Shown: positions 1 to 10,100 of the stretch, in pieces
Layout: the number at the start of each line of letters is the position of its first letter
Position numbering within the stretch: the first letter of the stretch is position 1
Source: Hormiphora californensis
Lineage: Eukaryota > Ctenophora > Tentaculata > Cydippida > Pleurobrachiidae
DNA length: 64,000 bases
Direction: 5' to 3'
NCBI GenBank assembly: GCA_020137815.1
Contig: CM035357.1
Coordinates: forward strand, 7,737,315 to 7,801,314
The notes under the pieces: generated by a model
What the model was told of the DNA's origin: nothing
Seen by the model: the letters and a program-made list of their open reading frames with translations, nothing else
Databases searched by the model: none
Translations under genes and position numbers: made by a program

Positions 1-3000
1 AGGAGCCCCTGAAACTCAGAAACCAGAAGTTGATCGAGTATCAGCATTTCAAACAGTCGCTGTTTTGTACATAAAATACATCCAAGTATTTCGGAAGCTG
101 GAGGAATGTTATTATCAGATTGTCCACCCTCAAAAGAGAATCGTTCTCCGACATGTCCTTGATGGAACTATGGGAAGGTAATTTGTGACTCTATCTGTCC
201 TGATTTACCTTACCATATAGTTTATTAGTTTATTGTTATTTCTTTGTTAACCCTGAGCCCGTTTCTAGGTTACTTGAGCTCAAGAACGAGATGGTGAACC
301 TGGAGTTCTCAGAGTATCACTTTTTCGACGACGTTCTGTCTGACATGAAGCTAACACCGAGTGACATTGAAATCCCAGTTCCTCGATACTTCACACAAGA
401 TAATGAAAAGGACATTAAGGATCGAATGAAGTTGATGGCCGAGACTTTAGCTAAATATCGACTGGATGACACAGGAGACAAAAAGGAGGATACCAAAATG
501 AGTTTAGAAGAGGCTATCAGAATAATTCAGGTTCATGAGAGAGCCCGACAAGGTTGCCTCAGGGCAAAGTTCATGAGAGAAATCAGAGCTCAAGAGGAAA
601 GAGAGAAGATGCTATCAATGCAGGGAGCTTCCACAATGGATCCAGATGTTGCCTCGACCATCATTCAGAAAGTTTGGAAAGGTTACTCTCAGAGGAACAA
701 GACTCTGAAACTAAGGGAAGAGGAACTCATTTTCATAGGAATGCAGGCTACTTCAGATATACCATTCAACCACAAGGATTCACCAATGAACAAACTTGCT
801 AAGCGAGAGGTAAAGATAAGTATAATTCATATCAACATTGCTCTCTTTGATTTCCAACTTTTTGGTGTTGTAGTGATACTAACTCTCATCTCTACAACAG
901 GAGGAGAGGGTATTGATACAGTCACAACACGAGAGAGAGTACCAAGATGCCCTTGTGAACATCAAGGAGAAGATCAGAGAGGCTGAAGGACCTGATATCA
1001 AGGAAAATATGCAGGACCAAATCAGGCAGTGGTTCATCGAGACAAGGTATTTTGGAAATGTGTAGAACGTATTACAGTTTCAAATGTTGCAGGCTTAGAT
1101 CTCAGGTGAATATTTGTATTGTAAATTCCAAAGCCTATTTTAATTTAATTTTCTTGACTTCTTGTATCAACTATACAATACCCCCAGGGATGCAACAGGA
1201 AAGTTCCCTGATTATCCATCTGATGATGAGGGAGGTTCAGGAGCAATCTTCAAAACCAAAGAAGGCGAGGGAGAGGGCGATGAGAACGGGGAGGGGAGCA
1301 AAAAGAAGGGAAAGAAGGGTAAAAAGAAGAAGGGAGAGAAGAAAGAAAAGAAGAAGAAGGGAAAGAAGAAAGGGAAGAAGGGTGATAGCGGTGGGGGTGA
1401 TGAAGAGGAAGGTTTCAAACTCGCACCATCTACTTTCATCCCCGGAATCGACGAGGCTTCTACTAACTATGATGAAATCTGGAAACCTCGAGACGAAACA
1501 GATAACTTTCAACAGAAATATGATGCAGAACTTATAAAGGAGCTGAAGCGGTAAGCCAGACTTTTAAATCAACACAAAACCCACACAAAATCATTATGAC
1601 AAGACAGATACATAGAAAACGACTGTAACACATAGAAAACGACTGTAACACACAGAACCTGACTGTGACACACAGAACCTGACTGTGACACACAGAACCT
1701 GACTGTGACACACAGAAAATGACTGTGAAATTTCAGTGGGGAGGTTGAAAGTGAAATTCGAGTTCAGGTGGACGATCTGATGCGACAGGAACTGAAAAAT
1801 CTCAAAGCAGTACGTGCACACTTCTGATATATCGGGGGGGGGGGGGGGGGGGGGGGGGCCAACGAATTTTTTATATATTTCCTTAATTTTGGAATTTTTT
1901 ATATATATATAAAAATATATAAAAATATATAAAAATATATAAAAATATATAAAAATATATAAAGTTATATAAATAATATATAAAAATATATAAAAATATA
2001 TAAAATAAACCCTTTTTTCACCCCTTTTACTTTCAAAAAAAGGGGATTATTTCCATCTATTGTTCACTTGAATATGTTTCATAGAGTTAATTTAAGTGTT
2101 TGAAAGGGTGATAGCTGTTTTACATAATTGAGAATGTGTTCAAAAGTGAATTATGCACTGTCAAAAGTAGAACTGGTGAAGAGAGGTTCCGGCCTAATAA
2201 TATCTACCAGTTTTGGTGTGATTTCAATCATTTTTTGTATGTTGATCCGTGAATATGTACTAGAACTGGTGAAGAGAGGTTGGGATCGCGAAACTAAAAA
2301 AACAAATCATTTTTGACGTCATTTTGACGTCATGAAGTTATTGACGCGACGTCACGATGTTACAAACGTCACATTGATGACGGAAAATCATCAGGATTAT
2401 CTAGATGAAGATGCTGACCAAGTTTGAGATCAATTGAATGATATTTGATCCCGCTATGGCGAAAAACAGCTTTCTGTTTTCACACTTTCGGCACAATTTT
2501 TTATATATTTTTATATATTTTTTATATATTTTTATATATTTTTATATATTCATATGTATTTTTATATATTTTTATATATTTTATATATATATAAAAAATT
2601 ATGTTTTTTTTTCCAAAAAAAAGTATATAAAATATATAAAAATATATAAAAAATGAGCGTTGCCCCCCCCCCCCCCCCCCCCGATATCTCATTGTCTCAT
2701 TACTTTCCTTTCTTTTGGGTCTCTTTAGTCCCTCTCACCTTTAGCTCTTTGTTCTGATGCTAAGTTCAGCTATCGATGGAGATTTTTATCAGGGATTTAA
2801 AATTTACACCCACCCGGACACCTATCACTCACAAACAACAAATACCCACAGAACACAACTATCGTCTGTACAAACGTTTGTAACAAAATCACTCACTTTA
2901 AACACGTTACACACTGACTACTCACAAACAGCCATTAAACAATCACACCCTTCACTCACTATCACACCCATATCACACCCACATCACACCCACATCACAC

Positions 3001-6000
3001 CCATATCACACCCTTCACTCACTATCACACCCATATCACACCCAGAGTAGAGGTGGAGCAGGAAGTGCGAACTCTGGTGGATCAGCAGATGAGAGATGAG
3101 CTGAAACTTCTAAAAGAAGTGAGAACAAACATCCCTCCCTTCTTGTTTCTAGTTTCTGACTTCATACCCTCAGGCGATCGAGAGAGATAAGGGTAAAAAG
3201 GGAAAGAAAGGAAAGAAATCTGGCAAAAAGAAGGTAACAATTATTCAAATTGATTATTAATTGCCTCCATTATATCCGTTAGGCGTTACAAAAAGACGCA
3301 GGGAAAAAGGGAGGCAAAGGGTCAGCCAAGAAGAAGGTAGCTTCACAAAGCAAAGTGCTGATGTGAAGCAACAATACGTCCCATTTCCGCATAAAATCCC
3401 CAAATCTTTAATCCAAATGCTATCATCTTGTACCCAAGCAAGCAGGCTAAACTATTACTACTAGTAGTAGAAGGCTAAACTGTGTTTGTAAATCGTTGTG
3501 AAGCTATGCAGCCACAAACTGGGTAATGGGGGTAGTAGTGTCTTCATCGGTCTCTGATAGCTTGCTTTGTGAGTCTAGGGCAAGAAAAAGAAGGGTGGAA
3601 AAAAAGGGAAGAAAGGTAAAAAGGGGAAGAAAGGGAAGAAATCGAAAGATCTGACGGCGGGAAAGTAAGTTTTGTTCGAATGTTCGGATAATATCTTGCA
3701 CTGTGCTAGCCGTGTAGATTAGTGCAATCTCAGTGCAATGTAATGTGTAATGATTCTCTGTGCAGCTGAAAAATTGGGAGTTGCTGACTGTTACAATCTT
3801 TAAATCTTGTTACAATCTCTGATTCTTTTGCATGTTACAATTCGCATGACTGATTGAGTTTTAGGGCAAGAAAAAGGATAAGAAAGGAGGCAAAAAAGGA
3901 AAGAAAGAAAAGGATCTGACACCTGACAGGTCTGCATGATTTTAATTCTCGCTGTGATCTGCATGTTTTGATTTTCGTCCAATTCTTAACTTAACAAACC
4001 TATTTCACTAAATTGTATCTTTTGTTCAGAACCATTGAGAGTCTTTATGAAGAGTTGGTGAAAGAGGGAATACTGGTTCAGTATCCAAAAGTAAAGGTTT
4101 CAGACTTCATGGGAGAATACAGGTACCATTTTCCATCTCAATAAATTAGTAAATTACTACGAGTCTTCCACTTTACACAAACATTATAATATCTTTTATT
4201 TTACTTGCTGTTTAACTATCGCTTTCCTCTCTCTCCAGTTATTTAGGCACAACACTGAGACAGGCGAATATAGAGCCTATGCCTTCACTGGCAGATGTAA
4301 GACGAGTAACGACAGAGTATGGAATTCTCCCCATGGGTAGGTAGAAGGGAGTGAAACAGTGTTTTAGTTGGCGTTAAAAACTATATTTCTAGTTGTATCT
4401 GAAGTTTTAACTTGCCAACTAAAATATCCCCTGCAGGCTCTCAAACGGTTCACGAGACTTCCCCGTTCATCAAATCACTGCTAATAGCCGGCCCACATGG
4501 CACTGGTAAGAGGATGTTGGTTAATGCTATCTGTTCAGAACTTGGGGCGAACCTTATGGACCTTACCGCTGAAAATATCTGTGGAAAATACCCAGGTAAA
4601 TACTTATCGATAATTATTCAATATTGTTCCAGTCATCCCTTATAGGTAATTTTCTAACGAACAATTCATACTTCTAACCCCCATTTTCTCCCCAGGAAAG
4701 GCCGGTTTAACAATGTTGTTGCATCTTGTTATGAAAGTGGGCAAGTTACTCCAACCCACTATTGTCTACATTGGAAATGCAGAGAAAACATTCATCAAGA
4801 AAGTCCCGAAGAACGATATGAGTGATCCCAAGAGATTGAAAAAGGAGCTCCCTAAGATCATCAAGAAGATGACTGCTGAGGACAGAATCATGTTCATTGG
4901 AACTTCTCTCACTCCATGGGATATCCTTTTTATGCTGGGACAAACTAACATGACAAACAGAAAATACAAACACTGTGACAAACATGACAGACTTGCAACA
5001 CTGATATTGATCTCAGTTTGTAAAACTGTAACGCGCGAGGCGATGGTTGAGTGAAAAGTACCTCTGTTATGGCGCGCGTAGGCAGTAGTTGCTATGGGAA
5101 TCAGTGCTCGAACAAACTGACAAGCAACACAAACTCAGTGTACAAATACACACACGATAACATGCACGTTTTATTCCTTAACTCCAAATTATACATGGTG
5201 ACGTAAAAGGGATGTGTCAGGTATACCAGAAGATTGTGTTGATCCCCAGACCCGACTATGCCTCGAGATACTGTAAGTTATAAACAAGGCAATGTTCAGA
5301 GTTCAGACTTCACTGATAATGAGATATCCCAGGCTAGATTATATTCAATTTCTCTTCCAGTGCTATTCAAGGAAGTGATACTAAGAATGGGAGGTAGACT
5401 GTCAGCTACCCTAGACCTCAGTTCCCTTGCCAAGATCTCAGATGGGTACACACCGGGACACATTGTTAGCGCTGTTAAACACGTTCTAACTGAACGGAGA
5501 GTCCAACAGGTAAACAACCCCACGCCTTCCTCTCTCTCACTCTCAGTACCCTCTCATCACGACTCCCCAGAACACAGCATCTTGCCATCTTAGAGCTAAG
5601 ATCTGAGATGTAAGAGTGTACAACTCGACCTCCTACTCACCCCCTTCTCTCCCCCATTAGTTGGCAAGAAAACCCCTGACTGCTGCTGAGTTTGTAACCC
5701 CCCTGGCTAGAGTTGACCCTATTTACAAGGAGGAAGAAGAACAATTCAAGGTATACTTTGCACCTGTTTATTTGTTAATTTGTTCAGGGTCTTCCGGAAA
5801 TAATCACGTAAATTTAAAAGACGTTGTAGGTCAGAGCTACAGGCCACAGCCAACAAAAGAGAAAGGGAGAGGCCAAGGGACATCTTAGAAAGGGCTGTTG
5901 CGTCTTTACTTTTTAGAATAAATAAAGAGATGAGATTATAAGAATTAAGAAAGGGTAGATTAAGTCCCAGGTATACTTGTGAGGTTAATGTGGTATTGGT

Positions 6001-6561
6001 GGTTGTGAACAGCTCCCCCGTGTCTTCTAGGCGTTCTATGACAAGACTACACTGGGTAAAAAGAGGCAGGAGCTTCTGAAAAGCGAGGCAGAAGGATAAA
6101 TGTAAATCAAACAGAGCGCCCCTGCCCCCTCATTCATTGTGTAGCACCTCTCGCGTAGATTTGAAATTAATAAATCCAACTTGAGCATTGAAAGGCCCAT
6201 TACTCATAACTTTCTTGCCCACACCTTCTGTAAAATTAGAGTGAGGCATAATGATTATACCCAAAACCACCAAATTAAGCACACTCAGATAGTTAGTTCT
6301 TACTCCCTTATTTTTCCTTTGAAAACATACTTCTTACTTAGCACATCTCCCTGTATATTTGTTTCCTATTTCTCACTATCTTCCCCCGCCCAGAAATGGT
6401 ACGCCAAGACCCCCCTCGGGAAGAAGAGAGCTAAGCTGAAGGCGGAGGATGAGGAAGGAGAGGGTGGAGGCAAGGGTGGAAAGGGTGCCAAGGGAGGAAA
6501 AAGAAAGGAAAGGGAAAGAAGAAGGGTAAAGGAAAAAAGAAAAAGGGGAAGTGAACTGTGA
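1..6561 (+). CDS. IQCA1: IQ and AAA domain protein, DRC11-like (5' partial)
   Basis: Orthologue of IQCA1/DRC11, a nexin-dynein regulatory complex subunit of motile cilia. Exons by splice sites and conserved reading: 1-177, 269-809, 901-1046, 1188-1550, then 1737-1809 or 3046-3118, 3174-3233, 3283-3336, 3579-3664 or 3865-3929, 4030-4122, 4239-4336, 4437-4595, 4696-4920, 5195-5272, 5361-5509, 5661-5750, and a last exon at 6031-6099 or 6394-6561. Exon 2 has the family stretch [20 protein letters not shown] and an IQ motif ([15 protein letters not shown]). Lys-rich KGKK linkers precede the AAA domain, as in the family. Walker A is GPHGTGKR (4437-4595 exon). The Walker B region ([11 protein letters not shown]) is degenerate as in human IQCA1, so I infer little or no ATPase activity. 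The N-terminus lies outside the window. Confidence 0.93.
1611..1728. repeat. 20-bp minisatellite
   Basis: Five to six copies of a 20-bp unit around TGACTGTGACACACAGAACC lie in the intron just upstream of IQCA1 exon A1. The last unit runs into the splice acceptor. Confidence 0.85.
1737..1809 (+). CDS. IQCA1: IQCA1 alternative exon A1
   Basis: A 73-nt exon with AG/GT borders. It begins by completing an Arg codon and reads [16 protein letters not shown], ending in phase 0. It is a duplicate of the exon at 3046-3118: same length, same phases, 14 of 24 residues identical. It lies just after a 20-bp minisatellite (about 1611-1728). Confidence 0.85.
1825..2692. mobile_element. Foldback element with G-run ends
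   Basis: Long inverted repeats: the left end reads TGATATATC, then 25 G (1834-1858), CCAACG and an AT-rich arm of ATATATAAAA units. The right end is its complement (arm, CGTTG, 20 C at 2663-2682, GATATCTCA). The core has two copies of AACTGGTGAAGAGAGGTT and TGACGTCA-like motifs. It has no coding sequence, so it is a non-autonomous foldback/MITE. It sits between the mutually exclusive exons A1 and A2. Confidence 0.75.
2935..3045. repeat. Short tandem CATCACACC repeat
   Basis: Irregular TCACACCCA units run directly into the acceptor of IQCA1 exon A2 (ATCACACCCAG), so the repeat supplies that exon's pyrimidine tract. Confidence 0.7.
3046..3118 (+). CDS. IQCA1: IQCA1 alternative exon A2
   Basis: A 73-nt exon reading [20 protein letters not shown], the duplicate of exon A1. 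If both are spliced in, the second is read out of frame and meets TGA after 17 codons. If neither is used, the downstream Lys-rich exons are out of frame. Exactly one must therefore be included. Confidence 0.85.
3579..3664 (+). CDS. IQCA1: IQCA1 alternative exon B1
   Basis: An 86-nt Lys-rich exon (repeated KKGKK, ending SKDLTAGK), entering in phase 0 and leaving in phase 2. It is a length-diverged duplicate of the exon at 3865-3929. Including both reads into TGA near the end of the second; skipping both gives TGA within three codons of the next exon (4030). Confidence 0.8.
3865..3929 (+). CDS. IQCA1: IQCA1 alternative exon B2
   Basis: A 65-nt exon with the same phases as B1. It reads [17 protein letters not shown] then LTPDR. 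The [14 protein letters not shown] junction matches the human protein better than B1 does, so B2 is probably the ancestral form. Confidence 0.8.
4921..5194 (+). other. IQCA1: U12-type AT-AC intron in IQCA1
   Basis: The 5' splice site is ATATCCTTT, exactly the U12 consensus. A TTCCTTAAC branch motif lies at 5174-5182, and the intron ends in AC at 5194, about 13 nt after the branch adenosine. Joining the exons restores the conserved reading [16 protein letters not shown] (human PYDADVKSLCKVYQ). No GT-AG pair restores that frame. Confidence 0.9.
6031..6099 (+). CDS. IQCA1: IQCA1 short alternative last exon
   Basis: Preceded by a good acceptor (CTTCTAG). It reads [16 protein letters not shown] and stops at TAA 6097-6099. 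An AATAAA lies at 6169-6174, about 70 nt on, so this exon can end a transcript. It parallels the long last exon at 6394 (YxKTxLGKKR shared), so the C-terminus also appears to be a duplicated, alternative exon. Confidence 0.7.
   Translation, partial: AFYDKTTLGKKRQELLKSEAEG
6394..6561 (+). CDS. IQCA1: IQCA1 long alternative last exon
   Basis: Acceptor CCGCCCAG, then [20 protein letters not shown] followed by a Gly/Lys tail. After the A5 run at 6498-6502 the frame turns into an Arg/Glu-rich end (stop at 6559-6561). One more A there would give a KGKGKKK tail typical of the gene, stopping at 6552-6554. An AATAAA at 7089-7094 is the next downstream polyadenylation signal I see. Confidence 0.7.
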   Translation, partial: KWYAKTPLGKKRAKLKAEDEEGEGGGKGGKGAKGGKRKERERRRVKEKRKRGSEL

Positions 6562-7188
6562 TTTTAAGAGAGTTCCTGTTCAGAATATTTTATAGATATT
6601 ATGTTGAGTGTAAGATATGTAGACTGAATTGATTTTCTACCTTCTCCCGTGAGAACCAAAAAGTCTCCCGTTTTACGAAACTATACAAAACCCCACACAC
6701 ATATCGGATACCCTCGACAAGATCCAGGGCCATGCTGATCTCGAACGCTTCCGGAACTGTCATAGCATTGGCCTGACCCTATTCTCTAGTGCGTGTGAGA
6801 ACCGTGGTCAGAGCATTGGCCTGACAGTTCCGGAAGCTGTGTGTGTGGGATTTTCTAGCATTGAAACTCGAATATTTTGGAAAGGGATCTCTTCAAAAAA
6901 CGAAGAATACATTTACACCACTACTTATCTGAAGATTCACACGTCTGGTAGGTAGGACTGAGAGTTCACTATGCACATTGCACTCTAATATACTGTAGAG
7001 GGGTATTTACACACACAAGAGTATTTTATATGAACATCATGTCAGGATTCTATTGGTACACAGTACTACTAAGAAATGAGGTCCTTATAATAAAGTCGCA
7101 GGGGTCTTAGAACTGTCTCTATCGCAGGGTTTTAGAATTGTCTCTCTCTCGGCTGATATATTGATCAACTTTTCACACGGCGATTAGT
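6562..7188. other. Intergenic spacer between convergent genes
   Basis: Contains no gene that I can see. It holds a small hairpin element (6747-6838) and AATAAA at 7089-7094. Confidence 0.7.
6747..6838. mobile_element. 92-bp hairpin repeat, CATTGGCCTGAC family
   Basis: The ends are a perfect 16-bp inverted repeat (GCTTCCGGAACTGTCA and its complement). Inside, the motif AGCATTGGCCTGAC occurs twice in direct orientation. Related copies flank the long minisatellite at 49901-49931 and 57769-57838, so this is a dispersed family. Confidence 0.7.
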
Positions 7189-10100
7189 TTAGCCAGCTGA
7201 CTTGTTAAGATTGTAGTAGACCCCCTTCTTGGCCAATAGCTCCTTGTGTTGTCCCCATCTCAACAACAGCACCTTCTTGAATCACACAAATCAGATCAGC
7301 GTTCTTGATGGTGGATAGTCGATGGGCAATCACCAGACTTGTTCGGCCCTCTCGTGCCTTGTCCAGGGCTTCTTGGACCACCTACATAGGATAGTATTTG
7401 GTCAGTATAGGATAGTATTTGGTGAGGGGTCTGCAGTTTTATTCAGTGGTAGTTGTTGACTGTTGAGTGAAACTTATAGGATTTTGAAACTTACCTTCTC
7501 ACTCTCTGTATCAAGGGCACTGGTCGCCTCATCAAGAAGGAGAATCTTAGGATTACGGACGAGAGCCCGGGCAATGGCTATCCTCTGTTTCTGGCCACCA
7601 GACAGTTGCGTTCCCTTCTCCCCGACTCGGGTCTTGTAGCCCTGTAGAAACATATTATTGAATATCCTGCATACAGTTAGGGAGAAGAAAGGGGTAGTAC
7701 TTGTTAAGTAACAACAAGGTTATATTAAGTACTTACATCAGGCAGAGATAAGATAAAGTTGTTGATGTTTGCTGCTATAGCAGCCTTCTTTACTTCGTCT
7801 TCAGACACTTTTCGGTGGAGTGCACCATATCTGATATTCTCTGGGAGAGTGGGGGAGGGGGATTAGTTTTCTGTGATCCAGCAATGTACTGGTAATCATG
7901 GGACGAAGATTTGACTCCCTCCCCTCGGATAGTATATAGGGATTAGAGGCCCTTTATCTAAAGGTTAACCACAGTACCTTCAATTGAGTAATCGAATAGA
8001 ACAGGTTCCTGAGACACAAGACCCATCTGTTGCCGGAGATGGGCCACATTGATACCCTTCAAATCCTGTCCGTCCACAGACTAAGGGGCAGTACTTTATT
8101 AGTTACACGATATTGTTACATCTAGACAAGTATTGAAAGAGGGAGGGGTAATAACTTACCACGACACCTTCCAGCACATCGTAGAATCTCTGTGTCAGTT
8201 GGACGGATGTTGATTTCCCACACCCACTCTGCCCAACTAGTGCAATGGTCTTACCAACGTCAATATTGAATGATAGACCTGTATTTGGTGGATATGTTAG
8301 GGATCGATCAATTTACTGAAAGAGTAGCAAAGAATCAGAAGTGAGACGAGTCTTCGCATAATTCAAGGAACTCACCTTGCAGTACTTTAACGTCAGGTCG
8401 TGTAGGGTAGTCAAATCGGACATTATCGAAACCTAGTGCTCCCCTTATCTCAGGCTAAAATAAGGATTAGACTTTAAAGTGTGTTCTAAATAGAACACCG
8501 CGTTGCTATGGAATCAATCTAAGTATTCAAGCGGCAATCGATCCAATACCGTACGTGACAGATGAATTGTTGCGCGCTCGATAATTCTGAGATGTCATCG
8601 CGCGTTACAACTAAATCCAGGCAAGCGGCAAGCTGTGCTTGTACAGAGAGATACGTCACGCGGGAGGTACAGAGGAGGTACCACGTACGGCTTTTCGACA
8701 CATTCCCTCTCTCTCTCTCTCTCTCTCTATATAGATCTGTACCTTGCTTCCTTCAGTTGAGTAAGCATCAATTGGTGGCTCACTATTGATAAGCTGGAAG
8801 ATCTTGAAAGCGCTATGTTTCGCTTTGCTATAATCGGGTAGCAGGGACATAGTCTGTCCAATAGTCATTGCAGCAAACACAATACCAGAAAATACCCTGA
8901 GAGGGGGAGAGAGTGTTAGATAATTAACATGGACAGAGTATTGAGCGAGAGATCACAGATGTTAGTCGGTGTTAGTCCCACACTTTAAACTTTAGACACT
9001 TGAACGATTCAAGGGTACCGGATGCATGGAGATCAATTGATAGCTAAAACATGACCATATAAGGCAATAAAAAGAAGTCTATAATCTCAGCGGATTTTCT
9101 TTGTACTCACTTCATCACTTCCTCAAATTTAAGGCCTTCTTTATTCATCAAATAGCTACCATAGTAAAACACTCCAGCATAGGTAAGGAAGATGGCTGCC
9201 TCTGCAAGACCCATTGAAATCCCAGTTAAGTGGGCCTGTCTCCGATACTTCCTGGGAAGGAACTGTAAAGCAGATATACGGATAAGACACAAAGAGAGAA
9301 GATAGTAACTAAAACCACAACGTACTGGGCAGGGTACTTGAGAGAATCCTTGTATTTCTTGATAAAGACATCCTCCAAATTAAGGGATGCTACTGTCCTC
9401 ATGTTCTCAATACTTTCACTGGCTGTCTTCCCTGCCTCTTCGTATATCTTCTTCATCTTTCCCATAGTACCAGCAAGCTGGAGCATCTGTACACTGCCTA
9501 TAACACGGCGAGGGAGAGGGGTGGTGAACTAGTAGAAAGTGAACCTATACACATTGTAAAATTTTGAGATATAATATAATTCTTTAGGTAGCACTGCTTG
9601 TACAACTTATAACACTGGGCAGTGTTATAAGTTTTTACTTATAACACTGGGCAGTGTTATAAGTTTTCACTTATAACACCCCCCAGTGATACATGAAAAC
9701 TTATAACACTGCTGCACTTCGAACTTCACTGTTTCTGTCACGTTTAAAAACCGTTAGAAAGATAAACGTGTACGAACTCCCTCTCTCTCTTTCTTTATGT
9801 CACACTCTCACGCCCTTGCAGCATCGAGATCAAGATAACGGTTACGAACTCCCGGACCCACACATTCTTTATCTCTCTCACTCTCACTAATCTCTCACTC
9901 TCTTTACCTATCTCAGGCGTTATCTTATCTTATACTGATTTCTCTGCCTGCTACCTTATCATGAATTTGTTCTATTGTTACGCCCTAAAGTGTCTCTCAC
10001 TCTTGTTTAAAAAATTTTACAATGCAATTTTATTATGCCTGTTTTCGTTGTACCTGACGTCAACAATAATGTCCCAGATTCGTACACTTTTAGACCTCGC

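Noticed and set aside
1212-1512. Long minus-strand ORFs opposite the IQCA1 Lys-rich exon
   Set aside because: They are by-products of the GAA/AAG-rich coding strand; the plus-strand exon is conserved and bounded by splice sites.
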